Program-made: the position numbers and the translations under genes | From: G963664935 sp963664935 | Lineage (GTDB): Bacteria; Pseudomonadota; Gammaproteobacteria; Methylococcales; G963664935 | Assembly: GCA_963664935.2 (NCBI GenBank) | Contig: CAXXSE010000003.1 | Span: 6,050-70,049 of the forward strand | DNA: 64,000 nucleotides | Direction: 5' to 3' | Part shown: in pieces, positions 27,093 through 37,996 of the stretch | Position numbering within the stretch: position 1 is the stretch's first letter | Layout of the letters: every line of letters begins with the position of its first letter | The notes under the pieces: generated by a model | What the model was told of the DNA's origin: nothing | The model's database searches: none | Seen by the model: only the letters and a program-made list of their open reading frames with translations

Positions 27093-27608
27093 ATGACAAA
27101 AAAAAAATCCAAGCCTAAACGAAACGGCCAGACCATAGCCCTCAATCGAAAAGCCAAACACGATTTTTTCATCGAAGCTACCTTTGAAGCCGGGATGGCG
27201 CTACAGGGTTGGGAAGTCAAAAGTCTCCGGGCGGGGAATATCCAATTGAAAGAAAGCTATGTATTGATCAAAGACAGGGAAGCATGGCTTTTTGGCGCAC
27301 ACATATCGCCACTTAATACCGCATCCACGCACATTAATCCGGATCCGATCCGCACCCGTAAATTGCTGTTGCACCGCCAGGAACTGACCAAATTAATCGG
27401 CCACGTCGAACGGAGGGGTTACACGCTGATTCCAACCGCAATGTATTGGAAAAAAGGTCGCGCGAAACTGGAAATAGGTCTGGCCAAAGGTAAAAAGCAA
27501 TATGACAAACGCGCCAGCGACAAAGACCGGGATTGGCAACGGGATAAACAACGCATTCTCAAACAAAGTCTATTCCAATCTATAAATGGCCCTGAAACAG
27601 AGGGGTAG
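27093..27608 (+). CDS. smpB: SsrA-binding protein SmpB with IS-altered C-terminal tail
   Basis: SmpB delivers tmRNA to stalled ribosomes. The OB-fold core is intact: KAKHDFFIEATFEAGMALQGWEVKSLR, LFGAHISPL and LAKGKKQYDKR followed by the basic tail. The IS copy B is inserted just before the original end. Downstream of the IS the sequence resumes with the duplicated AAACA and would have read RILKHSV then stop. The present gene instead ends RILKQSLFQSINGPETEG, using 14 codons that come mostly from the IS end. The tail of SmpB enters the mRNA channel and is needed for tmRNA accommodation, so activity may be altered. Confidence 0.93.
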   Translation: MTKKKSKPKRNGQTIALNRKAKHDFFIEATFEAGMALQGWEVKSLRAGNIQLKESYVLIKDREAWLFGAHISPLNTASTHINPDPIRTRKLLLHRQELTKLIGHVERRGYTLIPTAMYWKKGRAKLEIGLAKGKKQYDKRASDKDRDWQRDKQRILKQSLFQSINGPETEG

Positions 27609-28982
27609 AGAATCTACCTGAAGAGGCAAATCAGGCAATACTCCGCTCCTGCTCAAAGATGGTTTTGAAAAGTTTACGTTTGGCCTCATTCATCTGTTTG
27701 ACTGCGTCATTGTCGCTGATTGAGAAGGCAATTGCATCCAGCTTTTTAAAGGTGGTCCCCAGTTTGAGATATTGGTTTGCATCAGGTAATGATTTGAGCT
27801 TCTCGTAGGGTGTCATCATTAACTTGTAGGGATAGCTCTTTTTCACCTTTCCTTTGTTGTCTTCTTTTGGGACAGGAAAAAAGCAAGGACGATGGAAGTT
27901 GATATAGGGGTTGAAATACTCTCTGTGAAATTCATTAAGTTGAGGCGCCCAGTACCCCGGGATATGGTCGTACCCCAGATGTTTGCGGATGAGGGTTCCG
28001 TTCTTGGACTCGGCGAGTGCATTGTCGTTGGAATGGCGTGGGCGTGATTTGGTCAGGTCAATATGGAGCTTTCCGAGCAGTTTTGCCACGGTATGATTGA
28101 TGTATTCCGAACCGTTATCCGCGTGAAATGCCAGGATGACAAAAGGGAAGATTTCGATCAGCATCTCCAGGACCGGAATCATGAAACGCTCAGTAATCCG
28201 TTCTACGGAGAATATACATTCAAATTGCGTGACTTCATCAACCGCATTGATATGGTAAACCCCTTTGATCCCATCCAGGTCGCCCTGATGGACTGTGTCG
28301 ATCCGTAGAAAGCCTGGTTTACCTTCTGAATTGGGTTTTCGTCGCTCGCCTATCTGAGAGCGTTTTGAAGCGGTTTTATCAAACTGGCGGCGCTGTCGTT
28401 GATAACACGTATAATGACGAAGATTATAGAGATGGGCAACCGAAATCTTTGCTAAGCGCTCATAGCGATAATCCTCATAGATCAAAAGCATCCGCTCACA
28501 GATCTTCTTGGTGGCTGCACCGCAGAGTGTCCCATGGAGCTTGTCGGTCTCAGCTAACAGCACTGCGTCCTCAGGGCGGTAGAAGCGTTCAAATCCCGAT
28601 GCTGTACGCTGTTGGCGCTTGATGTATCCGGTTTTTTTGTATTGCTGTACCAGCCGTTTCACTTGCCGTGGAGAATAGCCACTCACCTGCTCCAGATAGC
28701 GGATGATCAATCCCTTACCGTTCTTGCTGCAAGAGATATAACTGAATTTGACCAATGTACGCCGAATCCACTGGTAGCGCTCTTCCTTGTTGGTAATTGA
28801 AAACTCAACCTCCACAGTTCCTTCGAGAAAGATGCGAACGTCATCCAATGTTTTTATCTTTTTGTCACTCATATAGATCACCATAGGTGACCATCATGAG
28901 CAGAAATTACTCCTCAGGTACAGGGCCGTTTCACGTTGGAATCACGGCTCCCGTTCAGGGCCATTTCATATTGGACAAGACT
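27567..28982 (-). mobile_element. 1,416-bp rve-type insertion sequence, copy B, between smpB and ssrA
   Basis: Same ends and length as copy A. The target AAACA is found at 27561-27565 and 28983-28987 (one extra A on the left). It lies in the last codons of smpB and 52 bases before the mature 5' end of tmRNA. Confidence 0.92.
27631..28872 (-). CDS. IS transposase, rve/DDE integrase core (copy B)
   Basis: 413 residues, nearly identical to copy A; differences include Ser to Tyr in the NLRHYTCYQ segment and Ile to Leu in ESKNGTLIR. The DDE residues are all present. It is intact. Confidence 0.85.
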   Translation of the reverse strand: MSDKKIKTLDDVRIFLEGTVEVEFSITNKEERYQWIRRTLVKFSYISCSKNGKGLIIRYLEQVSGYSPRQVKRLVQQYKKTGYIKRQQRTASGFERFYRPEDAVLLAETDKLHGTLCGAATKKICERMLLIYEDYRYERLAKISVAHLYNLRHYTCYQRQRRQFDKTASKRSQIGERRKPNSEGKPGFLRIDTVHQGDLDGIKGVYHINAVDEVTQFECIFSVERITERFMIPVLEMLIEIFPFVILAFHADNGSEYINHTVAKLLGKLHIDLTKSRPRHSNDNALAESKNGTLIRKHLGYDHIPGYWAPQLNEFHREYFNPYINFHRPCFFPVPKEDNKGKVKKSYPYKLMMTPYEKLKSLPDANQYLKLGTTFKKLDAIAFSISDNDAVKQMNEAKRKLFKTIFEQERSIA

Positions 28983-29034
28983 AAACATAGCGTCTAAACT
29001 TTTAACCCGCTATACTGTCATAGTTAATAACCAC

Positions 29035-29405
29035 GGGGGCGACATTGGCTTCGACGTGGGTAGCGAAACCCAAGGTGCATGTCGAGGAACAGTCACCTCG
29101 TAAATCCAGCTGTAATTTAAAGTATTCGCAAACGACGAATCTTACGCGCTAGCCGCTTAAACCGGCTTGCCCTCTGCCTGACGCGTGCTTGTGCGCCCAG
29201 AGTCTCTTGTAGACGTTCAGAGGTCATATCTCACAAGGTCGCGATGAAGCCTGTCCGAAGCGGATTCGTTAAAACCTTATCGGAATCGCTGTCGGTTTTC
29301 CCCTCCTGTCGGGTAGCCGCCAGTTAAATCAAAGTACAGGATAAACATGTAGAGCCGAAGGCGGAGTACTTGCGGACGCGGGTTCGATTCCCGCCGCCTC
29401 CACCA
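29035..29405 (+). ncRNA. ssrA: transfer-messenger RNA (tmRNA)
   Basis: 371 bases. The 5' GGGGGCG pairs with the 3' CGCCTCC before ACCA, giving a 7-base-pair acceptor stem with encoded CCA. The T-loop region GGGTTCGATTCCCG is present at the 3' end, and the 5' region holds GAAACCCAAGGTGCATGTCGAGG as in E. coli. The tag frame (29128-29160) is resume codon GCA then ANDESYALAA and TAA. A TATACT box at 29011-29016 may be the promoter -10; IS copy B ends only 28 bases upstream of it. The presumed native terminator is displaced to 51504 by the island. Confidence 0.97.
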
Positions 29406-29406
29406 T
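29385..29406 (+). other. attachment site attL (within ssrA 3' end)
   Basis: 22 bases, CGATTCCCGCCGCCTCCACC plus AT, identical to 51472-51493. The core spans the T-arm and acceptor 3' strand of tmRNA, the usual target of ssrA-specific integrases, so the tmRNA sequence is restored on integration. Confidence 0.88.
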
Positions 29407-29491
29407 TTTCGCGTTTTTTAGCCCTTAAAATCAATTGGTTAAAAATCGCCAAATTGCTGAAAAATGGGTGATACTCAAAAGTATCACAATT

Positions 29492-31062
29492 ATGTATCAC
29501 ATTTTCAGCAATAAAAGCGGTGTCCTATACTTTCGGTATGTCGTGCCGAAAGCAGTTCTCGATCATTTCCCCAAACTCCAAAAGACCTACAATCGGTCTC
29601 TTGGCACACCCTATCGCAGAGAGGCTAAAAACAAAGCCGTCTGTTTCTATGCCGACATCCACACACGGTTGGAGGATGCTGTGAAATTGGTGGATAAATT
29701 ACATAAGGAACTCGATATGTATCGAGAGATGTGTATAGCGACGCTGTTGCCAGAAATGAAGATAGTTGCTCCTGGTGATGTAGAACAATTACCTTTTTTC
29801 AAGGGATGTAGACGCTGTTTGCATTGGTTGCAGGAGCAAGAATTAATAGACGAACTGAAGCCAGAAAATATTGAAGATGCGATCTCGCTATGTAAAAAAT
29901 ATGTGCCAATGTATCAATCAGCCGAAGAAGAGGTGGAAAAAAAACAAGGAGAAGTATAATTAAACGAAATTGTTAACAAATTGATGGATAAAAACGGACT
30001 TGAGGTGTAATCCATCGATGCTGTAATCCCTGATTCACCGCAAAATCTCTTATCTGAGGTCATTAACGAATACTGTGATGAGCAAAACAAAGGCGACAAC
30101 TGGAATTCAAAAACATTTGTAGAAAACAAAGCGTCCTATGATATGTTCGTGGAATTTGTCGGGAATAAACCAATAGACAACATCACGAAAAAAGATATTC
30201 GTGATTACAAAACTGGGTTGCAGAAACTCCCCAGCAACAAAAATAAAAAAAGAGCATATAAAGGGAAATCGATTCACGAACTGATTAAACTCGAGATACC
30301 TGAGGATAGTCTGCTTAAAATCCGAACCATCAATAAAAATCTGACGAAATTGACCTCCCTTTTTAAATGGTCTGTGCAACAAGGGTATTGCGACCATAAC
30401 GTTGCCGAAGGAATGACTATCAAACAAAAAAGAAAAGCGAGTGAGGAACGGGATATATTTACGGATGATGATTTAAAAAATATTTTTTCAACGGAAATTC
30501 ACACCCATAGGAAATACCAGCACAATTATTACTTCTGGCTACCTTTGATTGCCCTTTACAGCGGAGCACGGCTAAATGAGATGTGCCAACTTTATAAAAG
30601 AGATATATCTGAGGATAAGGGTGTTTGGACTTTTTCATTCCAAGAGGAAGTCGATAACAATAGTTTGAAAAATGAATATTCCAAGCGAACTGTTCCTATT
30701 CATAAAGCCTTAATCAAATACGGGCTTCTTCGCTTCGTTAATACTGTCAAAAGCGAAAGAATTTTTCCAGAGCTGCCATACGGTCGTGACGGATATGGAC
30801 AAGCCGCAAGCAAATGGTTTGGTCGATTTAAAAAGGAATTTAACTTTGACAGTAAAAAAGTTTTCCATTCTTTCCGGCACACCTTCTCGGATGCGCTCAA
30901 GCAGAAAGGTGTATCGGAAAGTGTTGCTGCAGCACTGACCGGGCATAAGTCCGATGGCATCACCTACGGAAGATACGGAAAGGATTACGACATCAAAATA
31001 CTGAAAAAAACATCGACAAAATCAGTTTCCCTTTGGATGATATTAAGATACGCCACTTCTAA
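29492..31062 (+). pseudogene. phage-type tyrosine integrase, two in-frame stops and one frameshift
   Basis: The frame starts MYHIFSNKSGVLYFRYVVPK (an N-terminal domain like DUF6538) and is stopped by TAA at 29957-29959 and TAA at 30008-30010. The same frame then continues with the SAM-like core-binding part (FVEFVGNKPIDNITKKDIRDYK) and the catalytic domain: SGARLNEM with the first Arg, HSFRHT with the His-x-x-Arg pair, GHKSDG and GRYGK with the nucleophile Tyr region. Near the end a run of seven A residues (about 31005-31011) shifts the frame; the other frame ends NIDKISFPLDDIKIRHF at 31062. It lies 86 bases from the ssrA 3' end and most likely drove integration. Confidence 0.85.
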
Positions 31063-31205
31063 CTAAAACCTTCCTCAGTTAAGTTGCTATATCGTTCAAC
31101 ATCTAAGGCAACCTATCAGCGCCAACCTAAAATTCTTAAAACTGAACAGCAAACCAAATTCCGCTTGGTATTATCAGTGCTGAAACTCTCGGCTATGGGT
31201 GGGAT

Positions 31206-34200
31206 TCATTCAAAAGATTCGGTTTCTAAATTGCCTGATGAGTCATTCAATTTTGCATACACGTTTTTCATCATCAGCTCTTTTACAAGGCTTCCGAATG
31301 ACTGGTTTTCCAGAATTTTTTCGAATATTTCCTGATTTTGATCCATCCGCTCAATCAACTTATCAATAAACATTTCTTCAAAGGCATACTTGAAGGTATC
31401 CAGTTTATTGACTTTTGCTTGAGTTTTTAAAGTTTCGTTTTCTACCAGTTCAGCCTCAATTTGTTCAAAAAACAGCCTGTCAGCCTCCTCGAATTCCGTC
31501 CCAAAACGTTCATTTAATACGTCGATTATTTCTGACAAAGGTGCCTTATCTTCTTTTGCCCGTTTAATCCCTGCCTCTGATAAACCGTCTAATTCTCCTT
31601 CTTCGCCTGTAATTAAATCGAGCGAACCTTCCTTTATCTTTTGTAGTCGGTAATACTCCATTGCAACTTCATCGACAAGCTGCATACGTTCCGATAAATC
31701 ACGCTTGGGTAACTTCGTTTGTAGCAACTTGGCATAAGCATAAAACTTTTCAAACTCCGACTCCCTAAAAGGCATTATCTGGGCGAGGAACGAATACAAG
31801 TTTGTCCAGGTGCGTAAACTCTTTTTAAATTCATCCTTTTCATCTTCGGTCTCAATTGCCTTATAGCGGTCAACAGCAGGATCAATATAAGCGTAGAGTT
31901 GCGATTGCGCCCTAACCGTCATTTGTGTAGTTGGATTGAAATAGAATTTTGCAAAGTTATCGATTTCTGATGGCAAATAAACCTGCCACTCGTCCAATTT
32001 ACACTTCAGGTCATATAGATGATTGGGTTCTGGTTCTTCGCTTACCGTGGTAATTTCGTAATATGGCTGGAATGAAGCCAAAACCGTTTCCCGATCATTC
32101 ACAAAATCCAGGATAAAAGTATCTTCCTTGCCTGTGGTAGTGCGGTTCAATCTGGAAAGCGTCTGCACCGCTTTGACCCCAGATAGCGGTTTATCCACAT
32201 ACAGGGTATGCAATAAAGGCTGGTCAAAACCAGTTTGATATTTGTCGGCAACAATCAGAATCTTATATTCTTCCTGGTTAAACACCTTGGGCAATTCCTG
32301 TTCACCGAATCCCGTCAATTGTGGTTCCGTTACACCCTCAGGAAAATTGTCATCGATCACTTTGCCAGAGAAGGCAACCAGGATTTTAATCTCCTGCGCA
32401 TAACCCTTATCTTTTAGGTAGCGTTTAAATTCTTCGAAATAGCGTTTGGCATGAAGTCTGGACCCTGTTACCAGCATTGCCTTGGCTCTGCCGCCGATCT
32501 TAGTGGCAACGACCTGCCGGAAATGTTCAATAATAATTTCTGTTTTTTGTGCCAAATTGTGGGGGGTGTAAGGAGACAAAACGTCCAATTGCCTGAGCCG
32601 CCTTCTTTTTATTGATCGTGGGATCATCTTCGATGGCTTTTGAGAGTCTAAAATAAAGCGAATAAGTCGTATAGTTTTGCAATACATCCAGAATAAAGCC
32701 TTCCTCAATGGCTTGGCGCATGGAATACAGATGGAAGGGTTGTGGTTTTCCATCGCGGTCTTTATAACCAAATACCGCCAGTGTTTTATATTTTGGCGTG
32801 GCAGTAAATGCGAAAAAGGATAAATTGCTTTGCTGACCACGGGCGGCGGCGGAACGCTCTATGTAATGGTTGATTAATTCTTGAGACTCAATCACCTCTC
32901 CATCATCGTCCAGATAAGAGGGGTATGGCTCCTCTACATTTTGAGAATCCGTTGGATTCACGGGATGATCAATTGGTGACAGCACCTCTTTCATCTTCTT
33001 GCTGGCTTCACCCCCTTGTGAACTATGGGCTTCATCAATGATTAGGGCATATTTCCTGTCGGGTAGATGACCTACTTTATCAACCACAAATGGAAACTTT
33101 TGCAAGGTGGTGATGATAATATTCGCAGCGCCAGTAATTGCTTGAGCCAGTTGGTTACTGTCCTTGTCGATCCTGTATACCACTCCTGCTTTATGTTCAA
33201 ACTGGTAAATAGTATTTTGCAACTGCGAATCCAACACCCGTCGATCCGTGACCACGATCACGCTATCAAATATCCGTTCATTCTGCGCGTTATGCAAACC
33301 AGATAGTCGATATGCGAGCCATGCTATCGAATTACTTTTACCTGAACCTGCCGAATGTTGTATCATATAATGATGACCTACTCCATGTCCTTGGGCGTAC
33401 TGGGTCATTTTCCGCACAGAATCCAACTGATGAAAGCGTGGGAAAATCATTTTTTCCTTTTTACGGGTATGCCCCTCGAATTCAAACTCTTCGGTTTGTA
33501 AATGGATAAAACGCCCGATAATATCCAGCCAGCTCTCTTTAGCCAGGATGTCCCGCCATAGATAGTCGGTTTTATACCCATTCGGGTTAGATGGATTACC
33601 TTTCCCGTGCTGGTCACCTTTATTGAATGGCAACCAATAAGTTCTACTGCCTTCAATGCGAGTGGTCATATACACTTCGTCATCATCCACCGCAAAATGC
33701 ACAAGACTTCTTTTTTTAAAGGCAAAGATCAATTCTTTATTGTCCCGACTGGTGGCGTATTGCCTTTTTGCCTGGGCAGTGCTTTGACCCGTAAAACGGT
33801 TTTTAAGCTCAATCGTCGCCACGGGCGACCGTTCACCGACAACACCAAATCCACCGAATTCTTGTTTTTTTTGCTGTAATAAACTTGGCGAATCACTTTG
33901 AGTCTGTTCTGGTCATAAAGAACAAGCGTATCAGGGTTCAAACCCGACTCAGGCTTAAAGAATGCCATTTTGAACCTGACGCCATAATCCACAAAACCAT
34001 TACGAATCACATCCAAAGAACTCCGTAAATCTATCTCTTTATACAAGCGTTGGATAAGGCGATTCTCTATATCGCCACCATGAATCGCCGATAACTTTTC
34101 CCATTGTTTAGGTTGGGTATCTTTTAAAAACCGCAAAACCTCGGCTTTAAACAGTCCCAGTTCGGGGCTGTAATCGCTTGCCTTACCTTCGGCATAACCA

Positions 34201-34265
34201 CCGTTTTCAAGCAGTGATTGAATGATGGCGGATTCAAAGGTGTTTTCGGATGTTATCTGGCTCAT
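31206..34265 (-). pseudogene. hsdR: type I restriction enzyme R subunit HsdR, two frameshifts
   Basis: HsdR is the motor and nuclease subunit. From ATG 34265 the N-terminal segment runs to SVDLVLSVNGRP, where a one-base loss near 33830 shifts to the frame continuing VATIELKNRFTGQ. That frame holds Walker A HSAGSGKSNSIAW, the DEAH motif IIDEAHSSQ and FFAFTATPKYKTL. At a run of six C residues (about 32570) an extra base shifts it again, and the next frame continues NLAQKTEIIIEHFRQ, the helicase motif QTLSRLNRTT and the C-terminal domain to 31206. Repaired length is about 1,020 residues, normal for HsdR. The start overlaps the preceding Ntn-hydrolase gene by 4 bases. Confidence 0.88.
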
Positions 34266-35245
34266 GGTGTTTGCTCACTCACAACGTCTTCTTGTTGCCT
34301 TTCAAGAAACTGGGTATAAGCAATCTGAGCAATGAAGGTTTTAATTAAATGCTTGTCTCTCTTGGACAAATTCTCCTTTAATTTTCCCTTGGGATAACAC
34401 TTATGGATAAACTCGGTATTGTTCCCAAAAATTGACTCCTCAATTTGTGAAAGTATTTCGGGCAATGGATCATCAACGATTGCTCCCGTATCAGGATCAA
34501 TAAATTTTACGGCTGGATTATTCTCAAAATTGACCTCTTTTCCCAAAAAGGTTTTCTTGCCCTCAACGGATTGCCAATAAACACCTAAAAATTCAGTTGT
34601 GCCTGGTGGATGAATTTTGGCAATTTGAACTGCTCCATCAATGTTTGAATAAGATGGGTCCCTAATCATGGCGACCAGCACCTTAAACGGCTCCATATCG
34701 AAACGACTGGATAAAATTTTACCGCTTTTGCTAATTTCGTCTCCAAGCAGTTCGTGTGACCTTTCCAGTTCATCACCGATGAAGGTGTAAAACATCTCGT
34801 CTCTGTTGCTTTCATTATGCACAAAAGCGCCAGCCTCATGGTTATACTCTAATTTCCAAAGCTTAAATTCACTGGCTTTCCAAGACCAGCCACCGAACAA
34901 AAACTGGAAGTCACCCAGCACGCCTTTATACTGCTGGGTTCCGTAATCGGTTATCGAATGGCAAAGCGAGGTAAACAGGCGCGTTAAATAATCCAACACC
35001 TCGGCAATATCCGTATGCGAGTTTGAAAGGTGTTCATCAAATTTGATCTATGAGATCAGATTCAAAATCAGCGGATAGGTGCGCTTGGTGTTTCCCGCGA
35101 AACAAATCAGACAGTCTTCTCTGGGCAGTTCAAAGAGTTTTACCCCTGAATGCCAACGCTCCCCACCCGACAAGCAACTATCGGTCGCAAAGATAAGTTC
35201 TTATTCGTTATTCACCTCTCGTATCCAGGCGACACATAGCGTCAT
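34262..35245 (-). pseudogene. proteasome-like Ntn-hydrolase family protein embedded in the hsd operon, two in-frame stops
   Basis: One frame of 328 codons starts MTLCVAWIREVNNE, is broken by TAA at 35201-35203, continues ELIFATDSCLSGGERW to LNLIS, is broken by TAG at 35048-35050, and then runs open to TGA at 34262. The start MT-C-AW, the ATDS strand, the CFAGNTKRTY segment and LFGGWSWKASEFKLWKL with FIGDE are the strand pattern of 20S-proteasome-like N-terminal nucleophile hydrolases, with Thr2 as likely nucleophile after Met removal. The start overlaps the hsdS stop (TAATG) and the stop overlaps the hsdR start (ATGA), so it was a cotranslated member of the operon. Its role in restriction is unknown. 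Confidence 0.65.
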
Positions 35246-36068
35246 TATGCGACCTGTGTAACCTTGATTTTACCCGTAACCACTTCGCTGATTAGTGCAG
35301 TGCGATACTCTTTTTGAAGGGCGATGATTCTTTTGGTTTTGGCTATTTTGGCGTTGAGGCGGGTAGTTTGGGTTTCTATGTGGCGGACGATGGTGGTTTG
35401 TTCTTGTGTTGGAGGAATAAGCACTAACGTTTCACCTAACTCTTCACGGTTCAGATGCGGTTGGGCAGCTCTTAATGACTGAGGTATCAATTGGTTATTT
35501 AATACATAATTACTTAATAGAATGAAGCTAATAAATTTCGAATTATTATCACAACCGCTTCTAAAAACCATATCATATCCAGTAATAGCACCTTCATATT
35601 TTTTAGGAATAATTGCCGAGTCTGCTGTGTATGCTCCGCTTCTAACAACAATAATATCAAACTCTTTTAAAACGGGGTCACGATCATACGGAATATCATT
35701 AGGGTCAACAAATATCATATCTTTTCCATCTATCCTTCCACGGAAAACATTTGTTGCTCGAATTAAAGGTAGTCCATCAAATTTTAATTTTGGTGGTTGA
35801 CCTAAGCCATATTTTATCGTTCCAACATACTTCAACTTCTTAACTTCCCACCGCTCAGAAATCTTCCCCAACCAATCAATACCGCTATCTTTCAACTTGA
35901 CATCGGGGCCAATGCCTTTGGTGACTGCCTGATTGATAATGGCGGTTTTTTCTTCTTCATACAGGCTTAACAGGCGTTCTTTTTGGGCAATGAGTTCATC
36001 TATTTCAGCGGTTTTGCGGTCGAGGTAGTTGGCGATGGTAGTTTGTTCTTGTTTGGGTGGTAACGCTA

Positions 36069-37484
36069 AGTCTTGTCCAATATGAAATGGCCCTGAACGG
36101 GAGCCGTGATTCTAACGTGAAACGGCCCTGTACCTGAGGAGTAATTTCTGCTCATGATGGTCACCTATGGTGATCTATATGAGTGACAAAAAGATAAAAA
36201 CATTGGATGACGTCCGCATCTTTCTCGAAGGAACTGTGGAGGTTGAGTTTTCAATTACCAACAAGGAAGAGCGCTACCAGTGGATTCGGCGTACATTGGT
36301 CAAATTCAGTTATATCTCTTGCAGAAAGAACGGTAAGGGATTGATCATCCGCTATCTGGAGCAGGTGAGTGGCTATTCTCCACGGCAAGTGAAACGGCTG
36401 GTACAGCAATACAAAAAAACCGGATACATCAAGCGCCAACAGCGTACAGCATCGGGATTTGAACGCTTCTACCGCCCTGAGGACGCAGTGCTGTTAGCTG
36501 AGACCGACAAGCTCCATGGGACACTCTGCGGTGCAGCCACCAAGAAGATCTGTGAGCGGATGCTTTTGATCTATGAGGATTATCGCTATGAGCGCTTAGC
36601 AAAGATTTCGGTTGCCCATCTCTATAATCTTCGTCATTCTACGTGTTATCAACGACAGCGCCGCCAGTTTGATAAACCCGCTTCAAAACGCTCTCAGATA
36701 GGCGAGCGACGAAAACCCAATTCAGAAGGTAAACCAGGCTTTCTACGGATCGACACAGTCCATCAGGGCGACCTGGATGGGATCAAAGGGGTTTACCATA
36801 TCAATGCGGTTGATGAAGTCACGCAATTTGAATGTATATTCTCCGTAGAACGGATTACTGAGCGTTTCATGATTCCGGTCCTGGAGATGCTGATCGAAAT
36901 CTTCCCTTTTGTCATCCTGGCATTTCACGCGGATAACGGTTCGGAATACATCAATCATACCGTGGCAAAACTGCTCGGAAAGCTCCATATTGACCTGACC
37001 AAATCACGCCCACGCCATTCCAACGACAATGCACTCGCCGAGTCCAAGAACGGAACCATCATCCGCAAACATCTGGGGTACGACCATATCCCGGGGTACT
37101 GGGCGCCTCAACTTAATGAATTTCACAGAGAGTATTTCAACCCCTATATCAACTTCCATCGTCCTTGCTTTTTTCCTGTCCCAAAAGAAGACAACAAAGG
37201 AAAGGTGAAAAAGAGCTATCCCTACAAGTTAATGATGACACCCTACGAGAAGCTCAAATCATTACCTGATGCAAACCAATATCTCAAACTGGGAACCACC
37301 TTTAAAAAGCTGGATGCAATTGCCTTCTCAATCAGCGACAATGACGCAGTCAAACAGATGAATGAGGCCAAACGTAAACTTTTCAAAACCATCTTTGAGC
37401 AGGAGCGGAGTATTGCCTGATTTGCCTCTTCAGGTAGATTCTCTACCCCTCTGTTTCAGGGCCATTTATAGATTGGAATAGACT
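36069..37484 (+). mobile_element. 1,416-bp rve-type insertion sequence, copy C, inside hsdS
   Basis: Same ends and length as the other copies, in opposite orientation to hsdS. Target duplication CGCTA at 36064-36068 and 37485-37489 is exact, so the insertion is recent enough to keep its duplication. Confidence 0.93.
36179..37420 (+). CDS. IS transposase, rve/DDE integrase core (copy C)
   Basis: 413 residues, nearly identical to copies A, B and D; one notable change is Thr to Pro in RRQFDKPASKR, and it shares CRKNG (instead of CSKNG) with copy D, making C and D the closest pair. Catalytic triad intact. Confidence 0.85.
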   Translation: MSDKKIKTLDDVRIFLEGTVEVEFSITNKEERYQWIRRTLVKFSYISCRKNGKGLIIRYLEQVSGYSPRQVKRLVQQYKKTGYIKRQQRTASGFERFYRPEDAVLLAETDKLHGTLCGAATKKICERMLLIYEDYRYERLAKISVAHLYNLRHSTCYQRQRRQFDKPASKRSQIGERRKPNSEGKPGFLRIDTVHQGDLDGIKGVYHINAVDEVTQFECIFSVERITERFMIPVLEMLIEIFPFVILAFHADNGSEYINHTVAKLLGKLHIDLTKSRPRHSNDNALAESKNGTIIRKHLGYDHIPGYWAPQLNEFHREYFNPYINFHRPCFFPVPKEDNKGKVKKSYPYKLMMTPYEKLKSLPDANQYLKLGTTFKKLDAIAFSISDNDAVKQMNEAKRKLFKTIFEQERSIA

Positions 37485-37996
37485 CGCTACAAAAAAATTG
37501 TTTATAGTGTTTATTGTTAACTGGTTAATTGTTGCCGTAAGGAATAATCCAGATTGCCCACTAAAAACCTGTGAATTAAAATATTTTGAAATAAAATTAT
37601 AATTATTTGTTCTGAAAAGTGTCATGAAGGCACCAAATGTGGAGCCTTCAATAGATTCGTCGATGGTTATATTTTTTCCGATTAACGCTCTACTTCCATT
37701 TCTTGAGCAAATCAGAATATCTCCTTTTCTAACTTTCAATTTATCTGGAATCTCTTTATCTACATAAACACAATCGCTAAGATTCAATTTGCGATTTTGA
37801 ATATTCGATGACCTTAAAACCAATGTTCCATTATTCGGTATAACTTCACTTGGTTGATAGGTTAGTCCAATTATAGATTCCCCAATATACTTCAACCTCT
37901 TAACTTCCCAATGCCCAGGAATCCCTCCAATCCACTCAACCCCACTATCCTTCATTAATGGATAATGGCTTATTGAAAATTGAGAATTATCCATTA

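Larger units (their letters stand above)
35245..37994 (-). pseudogene. hsdS: type I restriction specificity subunit HsdS, split by IS copy C
   Basis: The N-terminal half (37994-37485) reads MDNSQFSISHYPLMKDSGVEW, then GHWEVKRLKYIGE and the first target-recognition domain to NNFFVA. The IS is inserted there with a CGCTA duplication. After the IS the frame resumes LPPKQEQTTIANYLDRKTA, the conserved helical spacer (ELIAQKERLLSLYEEE), then a second copy of the entry motif KDSGIDWLGKISERWEVKKLKYVG, the second recognition domain and the second spacer (PPTQEQTTIVRHIETQT) to 35245. Without the IS the gene would be whole, about 440 residues. Start codon choice between ATG 37994 and TTG 38000 is uncertain. 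Confidence 0.88.
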
